From: Chitinophagaceae bacterium
GTDB lineage: Bacteria; Bacteroidota; Bacteroidia; Chitinophagales; Chitinophagaceae
Assembly (NCBI GenBank): GCA_019752045.1
Contig: JAIEMP010000004.1
Coordinates: forward strand, 434,001 to 498,000
Direction: 5' to 3'
DNA length: 64,000 bases
The position numbers and the translations under genes were made by a program. The notes under the pieces are model-generated. The model saw nothing but the letters and a program-made list of their open reading frames with translations, did not search any database and was not told where the DNA came from. Positions 16,517 to 26,058 of the stretch are shown one piece after another; the first letter of the stretch is position 1, and each line of letters opens with the position of its first letter.

Positions 16517-19500
16517 TTACCCGTTATTGTGTTTCAAAGGCAATTTCAGTATAAATAAATTTAAACCATTGTTGGGTGTTTTTAAATATAAACTTCCTTT
16601 GTGTAATTCTGTCAACGATTTTGCTAATGCAAGTCCAATGCCGGTACCTTGTTGTTTAGAAGCTTCTTTCATGCGGTAAAAAGGCTCAAAAATTTTTTCA
16701 CGCATTTCATCGGGAATAACATGCCCGTCGTTTTCAATTTCAATCATCACATCTGTTGCATTGTTTTCAAGTGGCAGTAAACGAACGGTTACATTGTGTT
16801 GTGCATATTTTACCGCATTGTTAATCAGGTTGCTGAAAATTTTGTTCAATGCTTCTTCATCTGCTAAAGCAATGATTTCGGTTTCAGGAACTGATAAATT
16901 GTATGTTAATGACTTCTTTTTTGCCAGCATCGAAAAATTAAGATAATTCTCCCGTAGTAAGGCTGTGATATTTACTTTTATAAAATCAATACTAAACCCT
17001 TTTGTTTCGGTTTGCCTGAAATCCAGAATTTGAGTGATGAGTGCAATCAGCCGGTTGCTGTTTCTTTCCAACGTAACTACATCTTCTTTTATAGCAGGAA
17101 CTTCATCTACCTGTTCCAGTAAATTTTCAACAGGACCTTTTATTAACGTAAGAGGGGTTCTTATTTCATGTGCAATGTTGGTAAAGAAATCAATCTTTGC
17201 TTCGTAAATTTCTTTTTCTTTTTTGTCTTCTGAAATAATGTGATAGGTTCTCAATAAATAGTAACCAATAGCAAGTATTACAATACCATAAACAAGATAA
17301 GCCCATGCAGAAGCCCACCATGGTGGCAAAATAGTAATCTTTAACTGCTTTTCCTGCTCTCCCCAGTTGCCATTGATACCGGCTTTTACTTTAAACACAT
17401 AGTTGCCTGGCGATAAACTGGTGAAATATATTTTTCGGTTGGGTTTAATTTCTATCCATTCATTGCCCAACCCTTTCATCATGTATCTGTAAGCTGTCAT
17501 TTCAGGCGAAATAAAACTCAGCGCTGCAAAATCAATACTTATAGTGGAACGGTTGTATGGAAGAGCTACTTCATCGGTAAATAAAATGGATTGATGCAGC
17601 AGCGAACTGTCACTGTTTACATCAAATTCTTTGTTTTGTACCTGAAGTCCGGTAATAAAAACAGGTGGTATAATACTGTTTGTAAAAAAGACAGCAGGTT
17701 TAAAACGAATCATGCCTTTTATGCTTCCAAAATAGAAATGCCCTTTTTCATCTTTGTAACCGGAGTTATAGTTAAACTGATCGTTCAGGAGTCCGTTGGC
17801 TTTTGTAAACACGGTGATTTTTTCATTAACCGGATTCATACTAACCAAGCCTCTGGAGGTAGTTATCCAAAGCTGATTTTTGTCATCCTCCAGTATTTTG
17901 AAAATAAAATTACTGGGAAGACCTTTCTGATCAGTGTAAACAGTAAACTGATTTCTGTTTCTGTTTAATTTACAAAGCCCACCACCTTCTGTAGCAAGCC
18001 ATATGTTTTGTTTACTGTCTTCATACAAAGCATTAATGGTGTTGTTGGGAAGTGAATTAAAATTGAACGGCTCATTTACTATATGTCCCAGTTCTTTGGT
18101 AACAGGATTGTAATAATATACACCCCTGTCGTGTGTACCAATCCAGATGATGCCATGTACATCTTCCATGAGGCAGGATACAAACGTGTATGGGGGCAGG
18201 TTTGCTGTATTTTCAAATCCATTTTGATCACGGTTATATTTATACAGGCAATTGCTGGTACCTGCATACATGATGCCACTACGGGAGTAAAGCAGGCTTA
18301 CTATAAAATTACTTTTGAGATCAGTATTACCCGGGCCCGCAATAAAATGTTTATTTATTTTTCCCGTACGTAAATCCATTACATCCAGACCGTGTTCAAA
18401 CGTACCGATCCATAATTCATCCTCTGCCACTGCTAAACCATGTATGTTGGAGTAAGCAATGCTGTTTTTTTCTCCTGTTGGTTTGTATTGTGTAACTGTA
18501 CCTGTTGCAGGATTCATTTTATTTAAACCTGCATCTTCTGTTCCTATCCATAAATTTCCAGAGCTGTCTTTACATATTTCTCTTACTACGCTGCCGCTGA
18601 TACTGTTTACAGAATTATCAGGAAAGTATTTTTGAAAAATGGCAAACTGTTTTGAATAATAATTGATTCCTCCAAAATAAGTGCCTGCCCACATGCCTCC
18701 TTCTTTATCCTTACAAAGTGTATACACGGCGTTATCTGTAAGCGAATAAGGATCTGACAGATTTTTTTTGAGCTGCAGAAAAGTTTTTGCTGCAGTATTG
18801 TACACAAAAATACCCGACTCAGTTGCAAGCCAGTATTCATTTTTCGAATACTGCTTTATGTCATGTACATAGATGGTTGTTTTATCAGGATTTAAAGTGA
18901 GTATATCTTCATAATCACCCGTTGCAAAATCAAAACGTTTTAAACCCTGACTGGTTGTGCCTGCATAAATAGAACCATTACCCGAAGGATAAATTTTTAC
19001 AATGGCATAGGAGGCAGGATTGGGAGAATGTGTAAACAGGTTAAAGCTTTTAAAGCGCTCAGTTTTTTCATCATACTTCTGTAAAAAGCCATTAGGCGTG
19101 CATGCCCAGAGATCGCCTTCTTCAGAAAGACAAAGCGAACTGGCATTAAAATAAGCAGATGGAGGAAATGTTTTTAAAGTCTTCGTTTCAAAATTGTACC
19201 TGCAAATGGTTAGGCGGGAGATAAACCAAAGCTGTCCCTTTGTATCCATTTGCAACGCATTAATTTCAGTAAGCGAATCAATGAACCGAACCATTCGTTC
19301 CTTTTGTCGGTCGAACAGATATAACCCTTTCTGGCAACCCACCCAGAGACGGTTGTGTTTATCAGTGAGTAAACACCCGATAAGATTAGTTTCCAGAGGT
19401 TGCCCCTGATCGTGCATATTAAATACTTTGAAATGATATCCATCAAAACGATTTACACCATCCTTCGTACCAAACCATAAAAAACCGCTGCTGTCCTGAG

Positions 19501-19651
19501 CACTGCAGTAAACTGTATTATTGGAAAGACCACTTTCTACCTGATAATTTCTGAAAAAGAAAGGTTGAGCATTGGCAGAGTTTGCAATGCACAAACACAA
19601 TAGCATAACAAAAATCAGTATAGCAGTATGATATGGTTTCAGGAAAGACAT
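16517..19651 (-). CDS. two-component sensor kinase with beta-propeller sensor (HTCS-like, no receiver)
   Basis: A 1044-residue membrane kinase. After a signal peptide/anchor (MSFLKPYHTAILIFVMLLCL..) come periplasmic two-component propeller repeats of the type GFLWFGTKDGVNRFDGY or IWIGT, covering roughly residues 40-690. A Y_Y_Y domain (about 705-770) follows, with a membrane helix (about 785-805), a HisKA domain with His828 in AHEIRTPL and a HATPase domain with NLINNAVKYA and GTGIGLALAKSL. It ends there, without the receiver and AraC domains that most HTCS proteins carry; these are encoded by the next gene. Such sensors bind oligosaccharides released from the target glycan. I chose the ATG at 19649-19651 for its signal peptide. 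It diverges from susC. Confidence 0.92.
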   Translation of the reverse strand: MSFLKPYHTAILIFVMLLCLCIANSANAQPFFFRNYQVESGLSNNTVYCSAQDSSGFLWFGTKDGVNRFDGYHFKVFNMHDQGQPLETNLIGCLLTDKHNRLWVGCQKGLYLFDRQKERMVRFIDSLTEINALQMDTKGQLWFISRLTICRYNFETKTLKTFPPSAYFNASSLCLSEEGDLWACTPNGFLQKYDEKTERFKSFNLFTHSPNPASYAIVKIYPSGNGSIYAGTTSQGLKRFDFATGDYEDILTLNPDKTTIYVHDIKQYSKNEYWLATESGIFVYNTAAKTFLQLKKNLSDPYSLTDNAVYTLCKDKEGGMWAGTYFGGINYYSKQFAIFQKYFPDNSVNSISGSVVREICKDSSGNLWIGTEDAGLNKMNPATGTVTQYKPTGEKNSIAYSNIHGLAVAEDELWIGTFEHGLDVMDLRTGKINKHFIAGPGNTDLKSNFIVSLLYSRSGIMYAGTSNCLYKYNRDQNGFENTANLPPYTFVSCLMEDVHGIIWIGTHDRGVYYYNPVTKELGHIVNEPFNFNSLPNNTINALYEDSKQNIWLATEGGGLCKLNRNRNQFTVYTDQKGLPSNFIFKILEDDKNQLWITTSRGLVSMNPVNEKITVFTKANGLLNDQFNYNSGYKDEKGHFYFGSIKGMIRFKPAVFFTNSIIPPVFITGLQVQNKEFDVNSDSSLLHQSILFTDEVALPYNRSTISIDFAALSFISPEMTAYRYMMKGLGNEWIEIKPNRKIYFTSLSPGNYVFKVKAGINGNWGEQEKQLKITILPPWWASAWAYLVYGIVILAIGYYLLRTYHIISEDKKEKEIYEAKIDFFTNIAHEIRTPLTLIKGPVENLLEQVDEVPAIKEDVVTLERNSNRLIALITQILDFRQTETKGFSIDFIKVNITALLRENYLNFSMLAKKKSLTYNLSVPETEIIALADEEALNKIFSNLINNAVKYAQHNVTVRLLPLENNATDVMIEIENDGHVIPDEMREKIFEPFYRMKEASKQQGTGIGLALAKSLTELHKGSLYLKTPNNGLNLFILKLPLKHNNG

Positions 19652-20092
19652 ACTGCTAAGTTGAAGTTTTTTCAGTAAAAAAGCTATACTGTCTTTCAGC
19701 AAATGAAGCAATATTGACTTGTTGTAAGGGTAGAAACAAAAATGAACGAAACTGCAAAAACTATGATACAGGTTGAATAGTGATTGATAGAAGGATGATT
19801 TTACTTTACATCAGTAATTATTCTGTCTTAAAAGAAGTTTGATTACAGAACGATTGCCTTTATTCAAACGATTTTGCTGTATGATACACGATTGCATTTC
19901 TTTATTGAAACCCATTGCTGTACCTCCATCGTTTTCCCTTATCCTGATACTGCGTACAACTATTAACAGGCTGTACTTCAAAGCAAAAAAACAACTGTTT
20001 AACACAAGGCAAATTCATTTGCTTTTTGTTGACAGTCTTCTTTTTTTATGTCATCACCGCTTAATTATATATAAAATCAAAACTGCTTAAGC
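19652..20092. promoter_or_regulatory. divergent control region of the polysaccharide locus
   Basis: This 441-base AT-rich region lies between the sensor kinase (minus) and susC (plus). No convincing gene is present. About 70 bases before the susC start is GCAAAT-TC-ATTTGC (20009-20022), extended by flanking ACAA/TTTGT to an imperfect palindrome. It is a candidate binding site for the AraC-type regulator. I could not find a full -33/-7 promoter pair on either strand. Confidence 0.35.
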
Positions 20093-23000
20093 ATGAAAAA
20101 GAGAAATCAGTTTTTTAAAACGACAATGAGCATTCTGTTTGCCGTACTCCTTTGTACTGCTGCTTTTGCACAGTCAAAAGTAACGGGAACAGTTAAGTCT
20201 GTTACAGGCGAGCCATTGTCGGGCGCTACCATTTCAGTAAAAGGTACATCTGTTTCTGTTGTGGCTGATGCAAAAGGTGCATTCAGCATTGAAGCTTCAG
20301 CAGGCAGTGTACTTGTTATCAGTTCAGTTGGATACAAAACAAAAGAGATTACAGTATCCGGTTCTGTTGTAAATGAAACACTAGAAATAGCAGAAGGCTC
20401 ATTAAATGAAGTAGTGGTTATCGGTTATCAAACAGTAAGAAAGAGAGATCTTACCGGTGCTGTTGGATTAATTGATACGAGAGCGGCCAACAGAAATACT
20501 TCCAACACAATTGCTGAAAGTATTCAGGGGCTTACACCGGGTGTTACGGTTCGTAACTCAGGTACACCGGGCGGTGCAGCAAAAATTGATATCAGAGGTG
20601 CCGGTACGTTTGCCAATAACAATCCGTTGTACATTATTGATGGGATGTATACCGATGCCACACCCGATTTTAATCCAAGCGATGTTGAATCTATTCAAAT
20701 ATTAAAAGACGCATCTGCCGCCGCTATTTACGGAAGCCGAGCAGCCAATGGCGTTATCATCATCACAACTAAAAAAGGAAGAAAAGGGCCGATGGTTTTT
20801 TCAGGCAGTATAAAAGCAGGTGTACAAACCGTACACAACCGTTACGATATGATGGATGTAAATGAATACCGTACACTGGCTACTACATTGTACCAAGCAG
20901 CAGGAGCGGCGGTGCCTACTTCACTTACTACCGACTTTGATCCTGCTATCAATACCAATTGGCAAAAAGAATTTTTACGTACAGGTGCAATTGGAGAATA
21001 TAATATGTCAGCTTCAGGGGCTATTCAAAAAGTAAACTTTTTTGTGAGTGGAAATCATTTTAATAACAAGGGCCCTGTAATTGATAATAACTTTTCACGC
21101 AGTGGTTTTAGAATTAACACCGGTACAAAACTGGGGCGTTTTAGTATTGGACAAAATGTTTTGTTCAGCTGGACGAGAGAGAATCCGGTAGCAGCCGGTG
21201 GTGTTGGTGTTAATCCGTTTGTTGATATGATTACCATGCCTCCTGTTGTTGCATTGCAGGGAAGCAGATACATCAGCCCGGAAAATCCGGAAGGCTGGGG
21301 TATTGGTTTAAACAATGCGTATCTCAGTACACTAACTGCTAATGTGCCTGCGTTGCAACGCTTAGATCAGTTTGTGCAAAAGAATTTTAAAATTCGTGGT
21401 AATGCGTATCTCGATTTCCGCATCATGGATGGGTTGGTATACCGGTTTAATTTTGGACTTGAAAAAACCAAAGATATTGGTGAAGGAAGCAGAAAGCCCG
21501 GCACTGTAAGACAAGGCACGCCTTCTCCTAACAATAATAAACTGGCCACTTTCAGAACAACCGGTGAGTTTGAATCGAAACTGTTTGAACATACACTCAA
21601 TTACGATAAAACATTTGGTGAACACCGCATTGGCGCTGTTGCAGGTTTCAGTAATCAAACATTTAATCATCCGGTTAACCGTTTTACAACAATTGAAGGA
21701 AGCCCCACGGTAGAAGATCCTTATACACGCAGATGGAATATCATTGGGTTTTTAGGCCGTGTGAATTATTCGTACAAAGAAAAATATTTAACCAGCATTA
21801 CTTTTCGTCGTGATGGAAGTTCTCTCTTCAGCAAAAATTTCAGATGGGGTAACTTTCCATCAGCTTCAGTTGCATGGCGTATTTCCAAAGAAGATTTCTG
21901 GAACGTAGATGCAGTGAACGATCTCAAAGTTCGTGTATCATATGGTTCATTAGGTAATTCAGAATTTTTACAACCCTGGCAATACTACGCACAAATCAAT
22001 CCTTTTCCCCGTGCAGTATTTGGCCCCAATTCAACGGAACAAATTGGCGGCATCGTAACACAATTAGCAAACAACAACCTGCGTTGGGAACGCAAGAACA
22101 CCACCAACTTTGGTGCAGAAGCATCTTTGTTTAACAACCTGTTCAGTTTTTCTGCCGATTATTTTATTGCGGAATCAAAAGATGTATTGGTTGATTTGCC
22201 CATAAGTGCAACTACAGGTAATGCAGGTGGTAACCCGCCTGTGAATGCTGCCACACTCAAAAACCGTGGTATTGAATTAGCACTTACTTACCGTGCAAAA
22301 CCGGTAAAAGATTTTAGTTGGGATGCAACTGTAAACTTTACCAGTATAAGAAACGAGGTAGTTGCGTTTGGTAATGCCACTACAAAATATACACAGTTAG
22401 GCGATGCCCGCACAGAACTTGGCCGTTCAATTGGTGAATGGTATGTACTTAAAACGGATGGTATCTTTCAAAGCCAGGCCGAAATTGATGCACATGTTGG
22501 AAAAACCGGACAGGTACTTCAGCCATGGAGCAAGCCGGGTGATATCCGTTACATAGATGTTGATGATGATGGTGTGCTTGATCTGGATAAAGACCGTTAT
22601 TATGCAGGAAGCCCATGGGCCAAATGGGAAGCAGGACTTTTATTAAATGCTTCTTACAAAAATTTCACGATCAATATGCAATGGTATACTGTTGTAGGTA
22701 ACCAACTGTACAACCGTCCTCGTTATAATGTAGACCGTATGGATCAAAACACCAACTTCAGAAAAGGTGCACAGGTATGGACGGCACAAAATCAAAGTAA
22801 TGAATGGCCACGTGCAGCAATCGGTGCACCCGACAGAGGTATTCAATACAACGTGTTACCACAAAGCGACCGTTGGCTCGAAAGCGGAAGTTATCTCCGT
22901 TTGCGCAATGTGGAAATAGGTTACACAGTATCTAAATCTTCATTAAAACGCATTGGGTTTAATAACTGTCATTTTTATCTGAGTGGACAAAATCTGTTAA

Positions 23001-23125
23001 CCATTACAAAATATACAGGACTCGATCCGGATATTGTTGGTGTAAATATTTTTGAAAGAGGTCTCGATAATGGTCAATATCCTGCACTGCGTATTGTTTC
23101 TGCAGGAGTAAGGTTTGGATTTTAA
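20093..23125 (+). CDS. SusC/RagA family TonB-linked outer membrane receptor
   Basis: A 1010-residue outer-membrane transporter that imports oligosaccharides with its SusD lid. It has a signal peptide (MKKRNQFFKTTMSILFAVLL..), a carboxypeptidase-like regulatory domain (about residues 27-105, KVTGTVKSVTGEPLSGATI), a TonB-box-like LNEVVVIGY (about 108), a plug domain with PLYIIDGM and LKDASAAAIYGSRAANGVIIITTKKG, and a C-terminal beta barrel ending VSAGVRFGF. Length and order are typical of SusC. Energy should come from the TonB/Exb system encoded at 10606-13692. susD follows 34 bases later. It is the first gene of the catabolic part of the locus and faces its regulator genes. Confidence 0.96.
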   Translation: MKKRNQFFKTTMSILFAVLLCTAAFAQSKVTGTVKSVTGEPLSGATISVKGTSVSVVADAKGAFSIEASAGSVLVISSVGYKTKEITVSGSVVNETLEIAEGSLNEVVVIGYQTVRKRDLTGAVGLIDTRAANRNTSNTIAESIQGLTPGVTVRNSGTPGGAAKIDIRGAGTFANNNPLYIIDGMYTDATPDFNPSDVESIQILKDASAAAIYGSRAANGVIIITTKKGRKGPMVFSGSIKAGVQTVHNRYDMMDVNEYRTLATTLYQAAGAAVPTSLTTDFDPAINTNWQKEFLRTGAIGEYNMSASGAIQKVNFFVSGNHFNNKGPVIDNNFSRSGFRINTGTKLGRFSIGQNVLFSWTRENPVAAGGVGVNPFVDMITMPPVVALQGSRYISPENPEGWGIGLNNAYLSTLTANVPALQRLDQFVQKNFKIRGNAYLDFRIMDGLVYRFNFGLEKTKDIGEGSRKPGTVRQGTPSPNNNKLATFRTTGEFESKLFEHTLNYDKTFGEHRIGAVAGFSNQTFNHPVNRFTTIEGSPTVEDPYTRRWNIIGFLGRVNYSYKEKYLTSITFRRDGSSLFSKNFRWGNFPSASVAWRISKEDFWNVDAVNDLKVRVSYGSLGNSEFLQPWQYYAQINPFPRAVFGPNSTEQIGGIVTQLANNNLRWERKNTTNFGAEASLFNNLFSFSADYFIAESKDVLVDLPISATTGNAGGNPPVNAATLKNRGIELALTYRAKPVKDFSWDATVNFTSIRNEVVAFGNATTKYTQLGDARTELGRSIGEWYVLKTDGIFQSQAEIDAHVGKTGQVLQPWSKPGDIRYIDVDDDGVLDLDKDRYYAGSPWAKWEAGLLLNASYKNFTINMQWYTVVGNQLYNRPRYNVDRMDQNTNFRKGAQVWTAQNQSNEWPRAAIGAPDRGIQYNVLPQSDRWLESGSYLRLRNVEIGYTVSKSSLKRIGFNNCHFYLSGQNLLTITKYTGLDPDIVGVNIFERGLDNGQYPALRIVSAGVRFGF

Positions 23126-23159
23126 CACATCAGTATTTATCAATTTTAATTCTTTTGAA

Positions 23160-24716
23160 ATGAACAATATAGTTAAACTCGTAATAGCAGCAATGCTGAT
23201 GGTTTCGGCAACAGCCTGCAAAAAAACCTTGGAGTTGGAAATTGAAAACCCCAACCGCATCGATGAATCAAACTTTTGGAAAACAGGAGATGATGCATTG
23301 AAAGGGATCAATGCGGTATATGGCAACTTTTACAGAAATGGTTCGCCCGGTTCAAGATGGACACCGTTTTATTTTGATATCCGTTCCGATGATGGTTATT
23401 CAACAAGTCCATGGAATGAATTAAGAAGTGTGGGCGGATTAAATATTACGCAATACAGCTTTGAAGTAAATTTTGATACATGGGGTCATCATTGGCGTGG
23501 TGTGTACAGAGCTAACCAGGTGCTGGCTTATGTACCTGCCATTCAAATGGATGAAAATTTGAAGAAGCAATATTTAGCCGAAGCAAAATTTATCAGAGCA
23601 TTATACTATTACAATCTGGTAACCATCTGGGGAAATATTCCACTCATATTGCAACCATCACAGCCCGATGATAAACCATCGCAGGCAACACAGCAACAGG
23701 TGTGGGCTCAAATTGAAAATGATCTTACCGATGCGGCTAATAACTTACCTGTTTCATATACCGGCGAAGAAGTTGGCCGTGCAACAAAGGGTGCTGCTTA
23801 TGGTATGTTGGGCAGAGTGTATTTGCAACAGAAAAAAAATGCACAGGCTGCTACTGCATTAGAGTGGCTCATTACAGGTCCGGGTATGTCACTGTATAAT
23901 CTGGAAGCCAATTATGCAGATAATTTTAAACATACAACTGAGAACAACAGAGAATCTGTTTTTGAAATTCAGTTTAAACAACGTCCCGAAAACAGCGGAG
24001 AGGACGGACCTGCTTCAAATGTTGGCACCAGCAGAGCTCCGTTTTTTGCACCTCCCGGTCATGGGTTTAATGACGGCAACATGCACCGTTGGGTAGTACA
24101 CGAATTTTTAAAAGAGAATACAGCAGGTGGCGGAAGAGATCCAAGACTTGCAGCAACTGCATTGTATGATTCAACAGATGAAAGAGGCCCCGACTTTACA
24201 ATTGTTTATGGTTCAACCTTTACATCAAAGAATTATGATAATAATATTAAGAACAGAGTTTGGTATCGTAAATATTTAGATGATTATTTCCGTATCAATC
24301 AGTTTGAAATATTTAACAGTCCGGTTAATTTCCGTGTGATTCGTTTTGCTGATGTATTACTGATGTATGCAGAAGCATTGAATAATCTCGGCCGTACATC
24401 TGAAGCATATGCTTTTGTAGACAGAGTAAGGGAGCGTTCGGGCTTAAGAAAATTATCTGTTGCAATGCCGGGGTTAACACAGGCACAGTTTCAAAAACAA
24501 CTGGAGCATGAGCGTATTACTGAATTATCAGGTGAGTCGCTTCGCTGGAATGATCTGGCTCGCTGGGGTTATTTTGATGATGCTGCAAAACTTGCAGAGT
24601 TAAAAGCACGTGATCCGGAGTTTAACAATTTTATTCTCGGCAGAAATAAATACATGCCCATACCTCAGGCAGAGATTGATATCAATCCAAACCTGGTTCA
24701 AAATCCGAATTGGTAA
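23160..24716 (+). CDS. SusD/RagB family glycan-binding lipoprotein
   Basis: A 518-residue surface lipoprotein that binds the glycan and closes over the SusC channel. The signal peptide has a lipobox SATAC, with Cys20. Typical SusD features follow: the YRANQVLAYV helix, LAEAKFIRALYYYNLV (TPR-like), RFADVLLMYAEALNNLG, ERITELSGESLRWNDLARWG and the final PIPQAEIDINPNLVQNPNW. I chose the ATG at 23160; an in-frame TTG at 23115 would overlap the susC stop and spoil the signal peptide. A strong terminator follows, so susCD may be expressed above the downstream enzymes. Confidence 0.96.
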   Translation: MNNIVKLVIAAMLMVSATACKKTLELEIENPNRIDESNFWKTGDDALKGINAVYGNFYRNGSPGSRWTPFYFDIRSDDGYSTSPWNELRSVGGLNITQYSFEVNFDTWGHHWRGVYRANQVLAYVPAIQMDENLKKQYLAEAKFIRALYYYNLVTIWGNIPLILQPSQPDDKPSQATQQQVWAQIENDLTDAANNLPVSYTGEEVGRATKGAAYGMLGRVYLQQKKNAQAATALEWLITGPGMSLYNLEANYADNFKHTTENNRESVFEIQFKQRPENSGEDGPASNVGTSRAPFFAPPGHGFNDGNMHRWVVHEFLKENTAGGGRDPRLAATALYDSTDERGPDFTIVYGSTFTSKNYDNNIKNRVWYRKYLDDYFRINQFEIFNSPVNFRVIRFADVLLMYAEALNNLGRTSEAYAFVDRVRERSGLRKLSVAMPGLTQAQFQKQLEHERITELSGESLRWNDLARWGYFDDAAKLAELKARDPEFNNFILGRNKYMPIPQAEIDINPNLVQNPNW

Positions 24717-24722
24717 TACGTT

Positions 24723-24758
24723 AAACAGTGTTGCTGTATTTTTACAGCAACACTGTTT
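24723..24758 (+). terminator. intrinsic terminator after susD
   Basis: A perfect 16-bp stem (24723-24738 with 24743-24758), loop TTTT, followed by TGTTTTG. It separates susCD from the enzyme genes and may limit, rather than stop, readthrough into them. Confidence 0.85.
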
Positions 24759-24838
24759 TGTTTTGTACAATGGCTCGTGAGCAAATCAACGGGCAAATAA
24801 AAATTCTTCAGCTTCAGTAACTGTCTAAATTTTTTTTC

Positions 24839-25963
24839 ATGCAGTATTTAAGAAATAGTATACCGGTTTTTTGTGTAATGCTTTTAGCTGCCTGTACACA
24901 AGTAAATAAACCGGAAAGAAACGTATGGACAAAAGAGCAGGCGCAGAATTGGTATAAAGATCAACCCTGGTTAGTGGGGTGTAATTATGCTCCTGCATCA
25001 GCCATTAATCAATTAGAAATGTGGCAGGCAGAAACGTTTGATACAGCTACCATCAGCAAAGAACTTGGATGGGCTGCTTCCATTGGTATGAATACGATCC
25101 GTGTTTTTTTACACGACTTATTATACCAGCAGGATGCTCCGGGATTTTTGAATCGCATGGATGTTTTTTTGAACATAGCCCAACGTCATAATATAAAAGT
25201 CATGTTCGTGTTATTTGATTCTGTGTGGGATCCTTTTCCAAAGTTGGGTAAACAGCGTGATCCAAAGCCGCATGTACACAACAGTGGTTGGGTTCAAAGC
25301 CCCGGTGTACAGGTATTGCAGGACAGTACACAATATCCCCGCCTCGAAGCGTATGTAAAGGCAGTAGTAAAACAATTTTCAAATGATGAACGTGTTCTTG
25401 CATGGGATGTATGGAACGAACCGGATAATGTAAACCCCGGCAGTTATGGACAATACGAACCAAAAAACAAAGGCCTCATTGTTGCTCCACTTTTAAAAAG
25501 TGTATTTGAATGGTGCCGTAGTGTAAACCCTTCACAACCTCTTACATCCGGTATCTGGATGGGTAACTGGAGCAATCATGATTCACTTAAAGTGTGGGAA
25601 AAAATTCAGATCGAACAATCTGATGTCATCAGTTTTCATAATTATGATGCAGCAGAAGAACTTGAAAAAAGAATTCAGTTTTTGCAACGCTACGGTAAGC
25701 CGCTGTTAAATACCGAATACATGAGCCGTGGCAACGGAAGTTTTTTTGAAGGTTCGTTAACTGTTTTTAAAAAGTATAATGTAGCTGCTTATAATTGGGG
25801 ACTGGTGGCAGGTAAAACAAATACCATTTATCCCTGGGATAGCTGGAGTAAGCAATACACAGCCGAACCGGAGTTGTGGTTCCATGATGTATTCAGGCAG
25901 GATGGCACTCCATATAAACAAACAGAAGTAGATTTTATAAAAACCATTACTGCAAGAAAGTAA
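24839..25963 (+). CDS. clan GH-A glycoside hydrolase (GH5-like), lipoprotein
   Basis: A 374-residue hydrolase with a lipoprotein signal (MLLAACTQ, Cys19). The fold appears to be a (beta/alpha)8 barrel of clan GH-A. The acid/base is likely Glu194 in VWNEPDN and the nucleophile Glu293 in NTEYMS. Between them are the IRVFLHD, VMFVLFDSVWDPF and SFHNYD strands expected for a GH5/cellulase-like enzyme. I cannot assign a subfamily or linkage; relatives are often labelled 1,4-beta-xylanase or cellulase-family without biochemical support. It sits 80 bases after the terminator behind susD and before two GH43 enzymes, so it probably makes the first or a side-chain cut in an arabinose-containing glycan (inference). 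Confidence 0.8.
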   Translation: MQYLRNSIPVFCVMLLAACTQVNKPERNVWTKEQAQNWYKDQPWLVGCNYAPASAINQLEMWQAETFDTATISKELGWAASIGMNTIRVFLHDLLYQQDAPGFLNRMDVFLNIAQRHNIKVMFVLFDSVWDPFPKLGKQRDPKPHVHNSGWVQSPGVQVLQDSTQYPRLEAYVKAVVKQFSNDERVLAWDVWNEPDNVNPGSYGQYEPKNKGLIVAPLLKSVFEWCRSVNPSQPLTSGIWMGNWSNHDSLKVWEKIQIEQSDVISFHNYDAAEELEKRIQFLQRYGKPLLNTEYMSRGNGSFFEGSLTVFKKYNVAAYNWGLVAGKTNTIYPWDSWSKQYTAEPELWFHDVFRQDGTPYKQTEVDFIKTITARK

Positions 25964-25998
25964 GATGTTTTTCAGTAGCAGTCGGTATCATAATCAAT

Positions 25999-26040
25999 CA
26001 ACTCCATTACCCCTTTCTTTACAGGAAGGGGGCGGAGTTG
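25999..26040 (+). promoter_or_regulatory. imperfect hairpin between PUL enzyme genes
   Basis: CAACTCC (25999-26005) pairs with GGAGTTG (26034-26040), and CCCCTT (26010-26015) with AAGGGG (26026-26031). The structure ends 18 bases before the next start and has no T run, so it is not a standard terminator. It could be an mRNA stability or processing element, or a small dispersed repeat. Confidence 0.4.
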
Positions 26041-26058
26041 AAACTATAACCTTAATAT

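Noticed and set aside
19839-20090. 83-residue plus-strand frame just before susC
   Set aside because: It lies in the divergent control region, has no recognisable domain and a mirror frame exists on the other strand; it is more likely regulatory DNA.
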